64,000 bases of DNA from an uncultured Pirellulaceae bacterium (GCA_938084685.1 CALKGE010000004.1:204204-268203); one strand, 5' to 3'. Positions 26,779 through 37,077 are shown, counted from the first letter of the stretch. Numbers and translations: made by a program. The notes: generated from the letters alone by a model not told the origin.

Positions 26779-27918
26779 TCACAGGTCCACCAGGCCTGTA
26801 AGTTTTCGATAGTACTCCAGAACCTGTTGCGCGTGCCGCTCGGCACTAAACAAATCCCTGACCCGCTGGCTCGCCTCGTTCGCTCGAGCTGTCGCAGCAC
26901 TCGGATCCAGCAAAAGATCCGCCAGGCCTGCTGCAAAGGCCTCAGCACAGCCCGACTGCACTAATCGGGCGGAATGCTCACCAAAGATTTCACGCGTCCC
27001 GCCCACATCTGTTGCCACCACCGGTGTACCAACGGCAGCAGCCTCCAATAACACTCGACCTAAAGGCTCCTGGTAAGCCGGATGGGCCAACAAGTCAATC
27101 TGTTCAAGAAATTGTGCCATCGGCTGCCAATAACCGACCAGATGCAGACGCCCCGCCAGCATGCCAGCTTGTGCCCGAGCGAGCAGCGCCTGTTCATAGG
27201 CAATACTCTCCTCCTTTTGCGAATGCCGTTGTCCAGCCAGCACCACATGTATCTCTGGAAATTCATGCCTGGGCGACATCAGAATTTCTACCGCGTCGAG
27301 CAAAAGATGCCAGGCCTTGCGTAATCCTATTTGCCCCACGCCACCAATGACGATTCCGTCGCTGGGCACTCCGAGTGATTCCCGGAGGCGTGGGCGCTGT
27401 TGATTTGCAGGCAGGCAGAAAGCCTGTGGATCGATGCCGTTATAAACCTTCACGATGCGATCTTGCGGCAACCCCAGACTGACATACCAGTCGCGGGTAG
27501 CATCTGAAACAGCCAGACAGAGATTCAATTGAGCCAGATCCGCGATCACGCGACTACTGACTTTCAGGATATCTCTCACATGTCCTACAGCCGGACACTC
27601 CAGGTCTGGAGCAACCCGTCCCAGAATCCGACTCATGGAAAGACTGTTGGCATGCACAAGTTCCGGCTGGACTGCGTGAAGCATGGCCAATAGTTCCGCT
27701 GAAATGCGATGTGGATCTTTTCGAGTGCCATCTTCAGTCCAGAGACTGAATTCATGCCGTTCAATACTCAGGTCATCAAGTCGTGCGGCCAGTTGCCCCG
27801 AAGGTGGACACAGAAATATTGGCTCAATCTGCTCGCGAACTGATTGCAAAAAAGACAACTGCGAATTCTCTCCACCATTGATGGAAGGAAATTCGCAGAG
27901 GTAAACCACCCGGGTCAT
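26779..27918 (-). CDS. GT4-family glycosyltransferase
   Basis: 379 residues. The N-terminal Rossmann half begins RVVYLCEFP; the C-terminal half has the GT-B retaining signature: GIVIGGVGQIGLRKAWHLLLDA, HVVLAGQR and HPAYQEPLGRVLLEAAAVGTPVVATDVGGTREIF, with the Glu that contacts the nucleotide sugar and the GTPVVATD loop. It would add a sugar to a lipid or polysaccharide acceptor at the cytoplasmic face. It begins 13 bases after the dapA stop, so it is likely on the dapA transcript. Donor and acceptor are unknown. Confidence 0.85.
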   Translation of the reverse strand: MTRVVYLCEFPSINGGENSQLSFLQSVREQIEPIFLCPPSGQLAARLDDLSIERHEFSLWTEDGTRKDPHRISAELLAMLHAVQPELVHANSLSMSRILGRVAPDLECPAVGHVRDILKVSSRVIADLAQLNLCLAVSDATRDWYVSLGLPQDRIVKVYNGIDPQAFCLPANQQRPRLRESLGVPSDGIVIGGVGQIGLRKAWHLLLDAVEILMSPRHEFPEIHVVLAGQRHSQKEESIAYEQALLARAQAGMLAGRLHLVGYWQPMAQFLEQIDLLAHPAYQEPLGRVLLEAAAVGTPVVATDVGGTREIFGEHSARLVQSGCAEAFAAGLADLLLDPSAATARANEASQRVRDLFSAERHAQQVLEYYRKLTGLVDL

Positions 27919-27931
27919 GGGACAAGTTGGA

Positions 27932-28819
27932 TTAAAGCAGACCGTATGCGGTGAGAGTACCCCGCAGAGATTCTGATTGGTCGTCGTTCAGAGGCGTCAT
28001 GGGTAAACGAAGTTCGCCAGAATCCATACCCAACAAATGCATGGCTGCTTTCACGGGAATCGGATTGGTCGCCAGGCCAAGCATGTCCCGGCAAAGCGGG
28101 AATAACTTCATATGCCACTGCAAGGCAGACTCCATATCCCCAGCAGCAAAAGCATTCACCATGGCAATCATGTCACGAGGGACAATATTGCCCACGACGC
28201 TGATCACACCAGAACCGCCGATGGCCATCAACGGCAGCGTCAGACTGTCATCTCCGCTGAGTACGGTCAGATTGGAACCACAGATTATTTGCGACGCCTG
28301 GTCTAAAGAACCGGTCGCTTCTTTGACCATGGTGATATTTTCCAGTTCACCCAGTCGGCAAATCGTGTCGGGCTCGATATTCTTGGCCGCTCGCCCTGGA
28401 ATATTGTAAACACAGATCGGCAGGTCAACCTGCTCAGCTACTGCCTTATAGTGCTCGTAAAACCCTTCCTGCATTGGTTTGTTGTAGTAAGGAGCCACCA
28501 TCAGTGCGCCATCAGCCCCTTCTTTAGCAGCCCAGGCCGTAAGACGTAAGGCTTCGGCAGTACTATTGGAGCCGGTCCCGGGCATGACTTTAATCCGACC
28601 AGCTGCAGCCTGAACAACTTCGGCAATGACACGTTCATGTTCTTCGTGTGATAACGTAGGAGATTCACCCGTGGTGCCAACTGGACAGAGGCAGACGGTC
28701 CCGGCTTCAACATGAAATTCCACTTGGCGTTTCAACGCTTCATAATCCACTTCACCTTGAACGATCGGAGTAGTGATTGCGACAGACAAACCTGCGAATT
28801 CAGCGCCTTTACGTGCCAT
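27932..28819 (-). CDS. dapA: 4-hydroxy-tetrahydrodipicolinate synthase (DapA)
   Basis: 295 residues, the usual length. Thr49/Thr50 in [10 protein letters not shown], Tyr138 in VYNIPGR and the Schiff-base Lys166 in VKEATG make up the active site. It condenses pyruvate with aspartate semialdehyde, the first committed step to lysine and diaminopimelate. AAGGGAA precedes the ATG. The GT4 gene follows in the same direction. Within the wider family N-acetylneuraminate lyases are close, but Thr-Thr and the rest fit DapA. Confidence 0.9.
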   Translation of the reverse strand: MARKGAEFAGLSVAITTPIVQGEVDYEALKRQVEFHVEAGTVCLCPVGTTGESPTLSHEEHERVIAEVVQAAAGRIKVMPGTGSNSTAEALRLTAWAAKEGADGALMVAPYYNKPMQEGFYEHYKAVAEQVDLPICVYNIPGRAAKNIEPDTICRLGELENITMVKEATGSLDQASQIICGSNLTVLSGDDSLTLPLMAIGGSGVISVVGNIVPRDMIAMVNAFAAGDMESALQWHMKLFPLCRDMLGLATNPIPVKAAMHLLGMDSGELRLPMTPLNDDQSESLRGTLTAYGLL

Positions 28820-28943
28820 TTTCCCTTACCTGTGGTTACTTACGTGCATGAAGATTAAACGCGAGTCTTTATGATACGCCAGAAACTCCATGGTTTGAAG
28901 CCGACCAATGATGAAAGAAAGTCGATTCGAGGCAGTTTTATAC

Positions 28944-30560
28944 TTATTCGAAATCGTACTGGTCGGCCAGAAAATCATCAAATGCTTCGGAGTCAATCTT
29001 AGCGCTGGCACTGTTACCCGACTGCCAGAATTCCCGAGCCCGCTTGTGATACCGTTCGGTTTTCAAAGTGACCAGATAGGCCGCTTTCAAGTAGGGCTTC
29101 ATGACGTCGTCAGCAAAGTTGGTATCAGCAATTCCCATCGCCAGACCAACTGACAACTTGTTTCGTGGATGCGTTTGCACCATTCCAGCCGCCTTGATCG
29201 TCAATTCCGTAAGACTGACCTCCACGACAACAGCCTTGGTACTGGACCCCACGTTGATTTCCGATCCTGATTGATAGCTATCCATGGCCTGACTGGCCAT
29301 TCGCTGAAACTGGGTCACCAGTTCGTTCATCAGCTTGAGACGGTTGAGCGCTTCGGTTGCAGCTTCTGTTCTGGCCAGCGGCGTCGCAATTGTGAACTGC
29401 TCGGTCACAATGTCCATATTGCGTTCCGCCAGTGCCAAGCGGGCAGTGGAAAGAGCGTCTTTGAGCTGAGCTTTTTCCTGAGCTGTCAAAGGCTTCGCCG
29501 CTGGTTTCTCTGGCTCAGGTTCTTCCGGCTTTTCTGGTTCCGGTTTTTCCGGTTCCGGTTTTTCTGGTTCCGGCTTCTCCATCTCCGGCTTCTCCGGCTC
29601 AGGTTTACCAAAATCCGGTGGCAGCGGTTTCAACGTATTCTCACCTGTTCCAGGATCGCGCCGCATCGGCTCATCGTTGTTCCCATTCTCCTGCTCGGAA
29701 TTTTCTCCGGACTCACTCTTACCATTACTGCCCGGTACATCCCGATTGATTAATGTTGTCGGCGCCTGTTGCCTGCCCTTCTCCTTGTCTCTGGTAGCCA
29801 CCTCTGTATTTCCCCCACCGGCCAGGAAAAGAGCGTAGGCTCCTCCTGCAACAATCAACCCACTGATAACAATTAAAGGTAGAGGAGTTCTGTTCTGGCT
29901 GGAACGTTTCCGACGACTTCGTTTTCGCCCCGCTTTGGGAGTTACACCGTGTTCCAGTGATAGTCCCGCTCCAACTGCAGATTCTGTGAGCGGATGACCA
30001 CCGGATTGTTCCACCGCTGGAGCCGCACTCACCGAGTGAGGAACTTCCGCGGCGACAGGGATCTGGGGGGAAGTGGAGACAGGTACGGCAACTGGCGTGG
30101 CAACTGGTTCAATCGCGGCAGCTTGCGGTACGTCGTGACCGGCAGCCAGGTGCGAGGGGACAAGCTGGTCTGCCAGTGATTGAGGTGATTCGGTCGTTTC
30201 CTCAGCGTTGGCACTGCTAACGCAAGCGGCGACGCATTCAACCGGCCCTAACAACTCCACCAACTCCAATGCTTCTGGTAATTCCCCTGCCTCGAGTTGT
30301 TGGTCATAATCCTGGCGTTGCTCGGGATCAGTAAGCGTTGCTCGAGCCAGAGAGATTTCATCCAGAATCGACGCCCACAGACGAGCATTGGCGCCAGGTT
30401 TGAATCGACGCACTTTGGCCAAAGCGTCTTCGCACCCGGCAGCAATTATCTCTTCGTCCTGCTCACCCTGCTGGACTCCCAAAAGCTCATAATATGTGGG
30501 CTTTTGGGGCGCGGTATCGAGCTCCAAAAAGAGAATGTATGGATTTATCTGCTCACTCAT
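28944..30560 (-). CDS. Membrane protein with J-domain-like N terminus and PEKP repeats
   Basis: 538 residues from the ATG at 30560; a codon at 30617 would add 19. The N terminus (YYELLGVQQGEQDEEII and PEQRQDYDQQL, about 20-100) resembles a degenerate J-domain, but the His-Pro-Asp tripeptide needed to stimulate DnaK is absent. A long Ala/Pro/Val-rich linker leads to a single membrane segment (LPLIVISGLIVAGGAYALFLAGG, about 250-275), then an acidic linker and a Pro-Glu-Lys-Pro repeat, then a C-terminal helical domain of about 170 residues with no known signature. It is a typical planctomycete architecture of unknown role. It reads away from the alpha-2-macroglobulin gene. Confidence 0.65.
   Translation of the reverse strand: MSEQINPYILFLELDTAPQKPTYYELLGVQQGEQDEEIIAAGCEDALAKVRRFKPGANARLWASILDEISLARATLTDPEQRQDYDQQLEAGELPEALELVELLGPVECVAACVSSANAEETTESPQSLADQLVPSHLAAGHDVPQAAAIEPVATPVAVPVSTSPQIPVAAEVPHSVSAAPAVEQSGGHPLTESAVGAGLSLEHGVTPKAGRKRSRRKRSSQNRTPLPLIVISGLIVAGGAYALFLAGGGNTEVATRDKEKGRQQAPTTLINRDVPGSNGKSESGENSEQENGNNDEPMRRDPGTGENTLKPLPPDFGKPEPEKPEMEKPEPEKPEPEKPEPEKPEEPEPEKPAAKPLTAQEKAQLKDALSTARLALAERNMDIVTEQFTIATPLARTEAATEALNRLKLMNELVTQFQRMASQAMDSYQSGSEINVGSSTKAVVVEVSLTELTIKAAGMVQTHPRNKLSVGLAMGIADTNFADDVMKPYLKAAYLVTLKTERYHKRAREFWQSGNSASAKIDSEAFDDFLADQYDFE
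29508..29605 (-). repeat. Imperfect tandem repeat encoding Pro-Glu-Lys-Pro
   Basis: Units of about 12-18 bases built on GGTTCCGGTTTTTCC (plus-strand view) encode repeated EPEKP and give an extended, periplasm-spanning or wall-binding linker directly after the membrane segment of the J-domain-like protein. Confidence 0.85.
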
Positions 30561-30800
30561 ATCCGTTTCCGTTCTGTTCCTGCAGAAAACGCATAACGGG
30601 AACCAAAAACTGGCCAATATTCCCGTGCAATGGAATCCTATACATAAAACGTATCACATGGCAATCTGTACTCATGAAAGAGCTTTTGTATTTTTTGCGA
30701 AATTCAAGGAACTATGTCACTCTGTTTTGCATCAAAGTATTACACTCAACTAACCACTTCGATGGTTTTACACCCACTTTAATGAATCTGGAATACCGCA
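30561..30800. promoter_or_regulatory. Divergent region between J-domain-like and alpha-2-macroglobulin genes
   Basis: 240 bases with two outward-reading genes. The sequence is A/T-rich near 30680-30760. No clear -35/-10 pair can be named, and no short frame with a ribosome binding site is present. Confidence 0.35.
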
Positions 30801-33800
30801 ATGAAACGTAGTCTCGCCGTTTGCCTCTTGCTTACCGTTATTCTCGTTGTCGCCATTGTGTTGCGCCCCACCCTGGCTCGCCAGACACAAAACGTCATTC
30901 AAGGGACGCCAGTTAGCCAACCAGCTGACTCGAAGCAACCTGACAGTAGTGACAATATCGACGAAGCAGTCCGCGCCGCCGCTCATAAGTTGTATACGGA
31001 TGGTAATTACAAAGAAGCTTACGAGGCGTACAAGAAGATTGCCACCGACCCGAAGGCAGGAGGTGCGGCGCTGGTAGGTGATCTGCAGGTCCTGTTCCAA
31101 TGTGTGCAGCGGATGCGTTACCACTCCCAATGGGACGAGCTTATCGAAAGCATTATTGAGGTCCAGAGTGATGACTGGCGAGTCTTACAGGCGGCTGCCG
31201 GCCAGTACCAATCGGCACCCAAGTATGGAATCATTATCGACAACAAATTCCAACGCGCGCCCCAACGTATGACCGGTGCAGCCAGAAACAGCCAGGAACG
31301 GGACCGTATTCGCGGCCTGCAGCTGCTGACACAGGCCATGCCCCTTGCTTTACAGGACAGCAACAAGCAGGACACATCGAACTTTCTGATCCAGTTTGCC
31401 CGGGCCTGGCAAAACTACCAGGGAGCCTGGCGGATGCAGGTACTGACCGATCTGAGCGAATTACCAGATTATGGAGATGGATATGGGCATGGATACGGAT
31501 CCCGGGGAGCTCCTGTCGACGAAGACAACAACCCAGTCTTCCACCAGCTGCCTGAAAGCTGGGAAGATGCAAAATCGGATGGTGAACGTTACCGCTGGGC
31601 GCTCAACAAGGCAGGTGAAGTTCACCCACCCCAAAAGATGTACACCCGGTTTCTCTGGGCTCAGTTTCTTCACGGACAATTCGGCGTCCAGACCATGCAA
31701 CAGTTCGGAGCAGGCTTTATAGGCCGTCAGACTCACGACGACGACGGACATCCGGCCAAAGGGCGTTTCGCGCTGGCAACCCTGTCAGACACGGAAACCA
31801 TCGCTCAGCTAGCGACTGGAATAAAGCGATTTGATCTTCCTGACGAGTTTAATTTCGTAAAGCTTTTCAAAGAGAATGCGGCTACAGCAGACCCTGCTCA
31901 AAAACATCATGCCATCCAGGCCAGCAATGTGCTGGCTCAGCTCTACCAAAACAGGCGACAGTACCCCAAGGCTGCTAAAGTATTGCGGTCCATTATCAAA
32001 CGTTACCCGCAGGAAACCAAAGAGAATGGAATGCAACGAACACTGGAGTCGATTATTGGAAACTGGGGATCGTTCGATCCCATCTCAGGCCAGACGACCA
32101 ACGAACAGAATATCTTCACCTACAAGTTTCGAAATGCGCAGAAGGTCACTTTTACGGCCCATCGCATCGATGTCCCGAAGCTCCTGGCCGACGTCAAAAC
32201 ACACATCGAACTAAACAAAGCTTCAAACGTTCAGTACACCATCAATGACATCAGTCAACTGCTCTACCATCAAAACTCGGACCGGTACATCACCGAAAAA
32301 GTCACCGACTGGTCGCTGGACCTTGAGCCTCACGAGGATCATTTTGACAAAAGGATCACCGTGACCGTCCCCCTCGAGAAAACCGGGGCCTACAAAATCA
32401 CTGCCAACGTAGAAGAGGGCAACACAAGTTCCATCGTCTTTTGGCTCAACAACACCACCATGGTCAAAATGGCGACCAACAATGGACAGTTGTTCTATCT
32501 CGCAGATTCAACCACCGGCAAACCACTTCCCAATATCAAGCTGGACTTCTTTGGCTTCCGTCAAACGCGGAACAAAGACGGAAAAATTCAGAACATCGTC
32601 AAGAAGTTTATTGAAACAGCGGATGCAGATGGGCTGGTCACTGTTGGAAAAGAGCAGGCACCAGCCAACCTGCAATGGATCACCACCGCTCGTGATGGCA
32701 GTGGTCGCTTTGCCTATCTCGGATTTCACGGTATCTGGTACGGACAGATTCATGACCAGCAGTACAAGCAGAGTAAAGTCTTTATCGTCACCGACAGACC
32801 TGTCTATCGCCCCAATCATACGGTCAAGTCAAAGTTCTGGCTTCGCAAGGCGCAGTACGACAAAGACGATGTCAGTCAATTTGCGAATGTCTCAGCCACA
32901 CTGGAGCTTTACAACCCACGAGGCGAAAAGATCGTAAGTAAGCGAGTCACAACCGATGAGTATGGTGGATTTGAATACGAGTGGCAGGCGTCGGAAGACG
33001 CCATGCTGGGTGTATACCGATTCCACATTTATGGCGTTGGCGGTAATCAGGTTTCCGGTGGAAACACCTTTCGTATCGAAGAATACAAGAAACCCGAGTA
33101 CGAGGTGACGGTGGAAGCTCCCGAAAAACCGGTCGCTCTCGGGGAAGTCATTAAAGCCAAAGTTAGTGCTAAATATTACTTCGGAGCGCCTGTAACGGAA
33201 GGGACCGTCAAGGTCACAATTCGCAGATACACCCACAGTCAAAACTGGTATCCCTATCGCCCCTGGGACTGGTGCTTTGGTCCCGGCTACTGGTGGTATT
33301 GCTATGACTACCATTGGTATCCGGGCTGGAATAATTGGGTTGGCTGCATGCGACCCACTCCCTGGTGGTTTGGAACACCTCACAATCCTCCTGAATTGAT
33401 CAGCCAACAGGAGGTTGAACTGACCGAAGATGGAACTGTGGAACTTGAAATTGATTCCGCCATCGCGAAAGAGTTGCACCCCAATACGGATCATCGATAC
33501 GAGATTGTAGCCGAAGTCCGGGATCAGTCTCGCCGCACCATCGTTGGTAAGGGCTCGGTACTGGCCACACGTAAACCGTTTACCGTCTTCAGTTGGGTGG
33601 ATCGCGGTTACTACCATTCCGGGGACACCATCCAGGCCAGCTTCAATGCTAAAACACTCGACAATCGTCCCGTTGAAGGCAAAGGTAAACTGCGTCTGCT
33701 CAAGGTTACGTACAACCGGGATGATGAACCTGTAGAACGCGTCGTACAGACCTGGAATCTGGATACCGATGCTCAGGGAATGGCCAAGCAGCAAATCAAG

Positions 33801-36800
33801 GCCCGTGAAAAAGGGCAATATCGCCTTTCCTACGAAGTGAATGACGGCAACGGGCACGTCATCGAAGGTGGTTATATCTTCACCATTATTGGTGACGGTT
33901 TCGATGGTGGCAGCTTCCGCTTCAATGATCTGGAGCTGATTCCTGATAAAGCAGAGTACCGCCCTGGAGATACCGTCAAGCTCCAGATCAACACCAATCG
34001 ACGTGAGGGTACCGTGCTCCTGTTTATCCGTCCCTCCAACGGGATCTATCTGCCGCCCAAACGGATCGATCTGAAGGGCAAAAGTACCGTGGAAGAGATC
34101 ACTGTCATCTGCAAAGACATGCCAAACTTCTTTGTTGAAGCGGTAACAGTTGCCAACGGCCGGATATTCCAGTCAACCAAAGAAATCGTCGTTCCGCCGG
34201 AGAAGCGGGTTATCAATGTCGAAGTCGAACCATCCGCCGAAACCTATAAACCAGGTGAAAAGGGGACCGTTAAAGTACGACTGACCGATCACGAGGGAGA
34301 GCCTTTTCAGGGATCCACTATCGTCTCGATCTATGACAAATCTGTCGAATACATTTCCGGCGGTAGCAATGTCCCTGCTATTCAGGAATTCTTCTGGAAA
34401 TGGCGACGCAATCACTATCCTCGCCATGAATCCAATCTCCAGCGTTATTCACGTGAACGAGTGCCACCAGGGAAATACCACATGGGGGCGCTAGGGGTGT
34501 TTGGGCACACGGTGGCAGATGACATGTCGACGCTTAGCCGTGACAAACGCGCCATGCTCGCTAACACTCGCTTCAACAATCAAAACGATTTCCTGGGAGG
34601 TATGGGGGGCGGCGGAGGCAGGCTGGCGCGCAACGCCCCGATGGCTGCCATGGAATCCGCCTCTGCCAAGGGAGTTGCAGCCGACGGCGCGGTGGCACTC
34701 GCCGATCAAGAACTTGCCGAAGGTAGTCCCCCCTCCCCAACCGGTAATGCGGCCCCTAACGCCCAAGGGCCCAACGTAGACGCTGTCGTGCGGAAGAACT
34801 TCGCAGACACGGCACTCTGGGTAGGAACGCTTTCAACCGACAAAGAAGGGTTCGCCGAAGTCGAATTTGAAATGCCCGAGAATCTGACTACCTGGAAAAT
34901 AAATGTCTGGGCCATGGGACATGGGACGAACGTTGGGGAAGGACACACCGAAGTCATCACCCGCAAAGATCTTATCGTCCGGCTTCAGGCTCCCCGGTTC
35001 TTTACCGAAACCGACGAAGTGGTAATTTCTGCCAACGTCCACAACTATCTGGACTCGAAAAAACAGGTTACCACCAAGCTTTTGGTCGATGGCGAATACC
35101 TGATCCCGCTTGACAAAGCAGAACGTCTGGTCCAGGTGGATGCCAATGGTGAAGTACGCGTTGACTGGGTCGTGAAGGTCAAAGGAGAAGGGGAAACGAC
35201 CATCCAATTGCAGGCCTTGACCGACGAAGAATCGGATGCCGTCGAAATGAGCTTCCCGGTTTATGTTCACGGCATACTCAAGACGGAATCCTGGGCCGGT
35301 ACAATCCGTCCGGATCAGAACGATGCCAAAATCAGCTTTACTGTTCCGGAAGAACGCAAACCGGAACAGTCCGTGCTTGAAATACGCTATTCACCGACAC
35401 TCGCTGCCGCCATGGTTGATGCTCTGCCATACATGCTGGACTATCCCTATGGCTGTACCGAACAGACTCTGAACCGGTTCCTGCCAGCAGCGATCACTCA
35501 GCACACACTGTTAAGCATGGACCTCAATCTCGAGGACATTCGCAACAAACGTACCAACCTGAACGCTCAGGAGATCGGCGACGACCAGCAGCGAGCGAAA
35601 CAGTGGAAGCGATATAATCGCAATCCAGTGTTTAGTCAGGATGAACTGCAGAAGATCGTCAAAGCCGGAGTAACACGGCTGACGAACATGCAGAATCCTG
35701 ATGGCGGTTGGGGATGGTTTGGTGGTGGACGCCACTACAGCTACCCGCATACCACCGCGGTTATCGTCCACGGTCTTCAGGTCGCACGAGAAAACGGTGT
35801 GGAAGTCGATGCCAATGTTCTGGCTCGAGGAATCCAGTGGTTAACAAACCACCAGAACGCTGAAGTAGAAAAGATCAAGCGTGCTCCCTCCAAGACAGTA
35901 CCTTACAAACTTCATGCCGATAACCGGGATGCTCTGATCTACATGATCCTGACAGAAGCAGACGTCAACAATGTAGAGATGCAAAACTTCCTCTACCGGG
36001 ACCGCACCAAGCTGAGTGTTTATGGGTTGGTCGTCTTTGGCCTGGGACTGGAAACGGTAGCCCAGGAAGAACGTCTCACCATGGTGGTTCGCAACATTGA
36101 ACAATTCCTTGTTCAGGATGAAGAAAACGAAACTGCCTATCTGGAATTGCCAGCTGGTCACTACTGGTGGTACTGGTACGGTGACGAGATCGAAACCAAT
36201 GCCTACTACCTGAAGTTGCTGGCGCGCGTGAAACCACAAAGTTTACAGGCTTCACGACTGGTGAAGTACCTGCTTAACAATCGCAAACATGCGACCTACT
36301 GGAAGTCGACTCGAGACACCTCGCTTTGTGTGGAAGCCTTTGCCGAATACCTCAAGGCCACGGGAGAAGCATCACCTGACATGACAGTTGAAGTCTGGCT
36401 CGATGGCAAGAAACACAAGGAAGTCAAGATCGATGCATCCAACCTCTTCTCATTCGACAACAAGCTGATCCTGACGGGTGACGAAGTCACTTCGGGAGAA
36501 CATACCGTCGAATTGAAACGACAGGGAGAAGGCCCGGTTTACTTCAACGTGTACTCGACCAACTTCACTCTGGAAGAATTCATTACCAAAGCGGGGCTGG
36601 AGATCAAGGTGGAACGCCGGTATTACAAACTGGTACCTGACCACAAAGACATCGATGTCCCTGGAGGACGTGGCCAGGTAGTACAGCAGAAAAAGGAAAA
36701 ATACAAGCGTATTGCTCTCCAGACCGGAGATCAGGTTGAAAGCGGAGATATCATCGAGGTTGAACTGCTGTTCGAAAGCAAGAACGATTACGAATACCTC

Positions 36801-37073
36801 ATGTTCGAAGACCGCAAAGCTGCCGGAGTTGAACCAGTTGATGTCCGCAGTGGCTGGGTCTACTCAGGCCTGAGTGCTTATCGTGAAATGCGAGATGAAA
36901 GTGTCAATTACTTCCTGCACCGCATTAGCCGAGGAAAACACAGCTTTACTTATCAGGTTCGAGCTGAAATTCCCGGGAAGTTCTCCGCTCTGCCTACGAT
37001 CGGCTACGCGATGTATGCTCCTGAACTGCGAGCTAACAGCGACGAAATCAAAATCGAAATCGTCGACAAATAA
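30801..37073 (+). CDS. Alpha-2-macroglobulin-like protein with thioester, TPR-like N terminus
   Basis: 2090 residues. A signal-anchor (SLAVCLLLTVILVVAIVL) opens the protein, then TPR-like helices (LYTDGNYKEAYEAYKKIA). Macroglobulin beta-sandwich domains follow, with VYRPNHTVKSKFWLR near residue 668 and a Gly/Ala/Pro-rich, possibly bait-like, segment at about 1266-1326. The A2M motif is TALWVGTLSTDKEG near 1335. The thioester is GCTEQ at 1551-1555, in the YPYGCTEQTLNRFLP context. The mature domain after it is the alpha-helical thioester domain. Such proteins trap or react with attacking proteases in the periplasm. Unlike many proteobacterial copies, no penicillin-binding protein 1C gene is adjacent. 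An aromatic-rich insert at about 813-868 is unusual. Confidence 0.92.
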   Translation: MKRSLAVCLLLTVILVVAIVLRPTLARQTQNVIQGTPVSQPADSKQPDSSDNIDEAVRAAAHKLYTDGNYKEAYEAYKKIATDPKAGGAALVGDLQVLFQCVQRMRYHSQWDELIESIIEVQSDDWRVLQAAAGQYQSAPKYGIIIDNKFQRAPQRMTGAARNSQERDRIRGLQLLTQAMPLALQDSNKQDTSNFLIQFARAWQNYQGAWRMQVLTDLSELPDYGDGYGHGYGSRGAPVDEDNNPVFHQLPESWEDAKSDGERYRWALNKAGEVHPPQKMYTRFLWAQFLHGQFGVQTMQQFGAGFIGRQTHDDDGHPAKGRFALATLSDTETIAQLATGIKRFDLPDEFNFVKLFKENAATADPAQKHHAIQASNVLAQLYQNRRQYPKAAKVLRSIIKRYPQETKENGMQRTLESIIGNWGSFDPISGQTTNEQNIFTYKFRNAQKVTFTAHRIDVPKLLADVKTHIELNKASNVQYTINDISQLLYHQNSDRYITEKVTDWSLDLEPHEDHFDKRITVTVPLEKTGAYKITANVEEGNTSSIVFWLNNTTMVKMATNNGQLFYLADSTTGKPLPNIKLDFFGFRQTRNKDGKIQNIVKKFIETADADGLVTVGKEQAPANLQWITTARDGSGRFAYLGFHGIWYGQIHDQQYKQSKVFIVTDRPVYRPNHTVKSKFWLRKAQYDKDDVSQFANVSATLELYNPRGEKIVSKRVTTDEYGGFEYEWQASEDAMLGVYRFHIYGVGGNQVSGGNTFRIEEYKKPEYEVTVEAPEKPVALGEVIKAKVSAKYYFGAPVTEGTVKVTIRRYTHSQNWYPYRPWDWCFGPGYWWYCYDYHWYPGWNNWVGCMRPTPWWFGTPHNPPELISQQEVELTEDGTVELEIDSAIAKELHPNTDHRYEIVAEVRDQSRRTIVGKGSVLATRKPFTVFSWVDRGYYHSGDTIQASFNAKTLDNRPVEGKGKLRLLKVTYNRDDEPVERVVQTWNLDTDAQGMAKQQIKAREKGQYRLSYEVNDGNGHVIEGGYIFTIIGDGFDGGSFRFNDLELIPDKAEYRPGDTVKLQINTNRREGTVLLFIRPSNGIYLPPKRIDLKGKSTVEEITVICKDMPNFFVEAVTVANGRIFQSTKEIVVPPEKRVINVEVEPSAETYKPGEKGTVKVRLTDHEGEPFQGSTIVSIYDKSVEYISGGSNVPAIQEFFWKWRRNHYPRHESNLQRYSRERVPPGKYHMGALGVFGHTVADDMSTLSRDKRAMLANTRFNNQNDFLGGMGGGGGRLARNAPMAAMESASAKGVAADGAVALADQELAEGSPPSPTGNAAPNAQGPNVDAVVRKNFADTALWVGTLSTDKEGFAEVEFEMPENLTTWKINVWAMGHGTNVGEGHTEVITRKDLIVRLQAPRFFTETDEVVISANVHNYLDSKKQVTTKLLVDGEYLIPLDKAERLVQVDANGEVRVDWVVKVKGEGETTIQLQALTDEESDAVEMSFPVYVHGILKTESWAGTIRPDQNDAKISFTVPEERKPEQSVLEIRYSPTLAAAMVDALPYMLDYPYGCTEQTLNRFLPAAITQHTLLSMDLNLEDIRNKRTNLNAQEIGDDQQRAKQWKRYNRNPVFSQDELQKIVKAGVTRLTNMQNPDGGWGWFGGGRHYSYPHTTAVIVHGLQVARENGVEVDANVLARGIQWLTNHQNAEVEKIKRAPSKTVPYKLHADNRDALIYMILTEADVNNVEMQNFLYRDRTKLSVYGLVVFGLGLETVAQEERLTMVVRNIEQFLVQDEENETAYLELPAGHYWWYWYGDEIETNAYYLKLLARVKPQSLQASRLVKYLLNNRKHATYWKSTRDTSLCVEAFAEYLKATGEASPDMTVEVWLDGKKHKEVKIDASNLFSFDNKLILTGDEVTSGEHTVELKRQGEGPVYFNVYSTNFTLEEFITKAGLEIKVERRYYKLVPDHKDIDVPGGRGQVVQQKKEKYKRIALQTGDQVESGDIIEVELLFESKNDYEYLMFEDRKAAGVEPVDVRSGWVYSGLSAYREMRDESVNYFLHRISRGKHSFTYQVRAEIPGKFSALPTIGYAMYAPELRANSDEIKIEIVDK
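33229..33375 (+). other. Trp/Tyr-rich insert within the alpha-2-macroglobulin gene
   Basis: Residues about 810-858 contain more than twenty Trp, Tyr and Phe, with Cys in DWCFG, WWYCYD and VGCMRP. The segment lies inside a macroglobulin domain, between TIRRYTHSQN and the HNPPEL strand. The reading frame is intact across it. Confidence 0.9.
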
Positions 37074-37077
37074 AAAT

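Noticed and set aside
32892..33857. 321-codon minus-strand frame inside the alpha-2-macroglobulin gene
   Set aside because: Antisense to a strongly supported gene, no start signals and no domain pattern.
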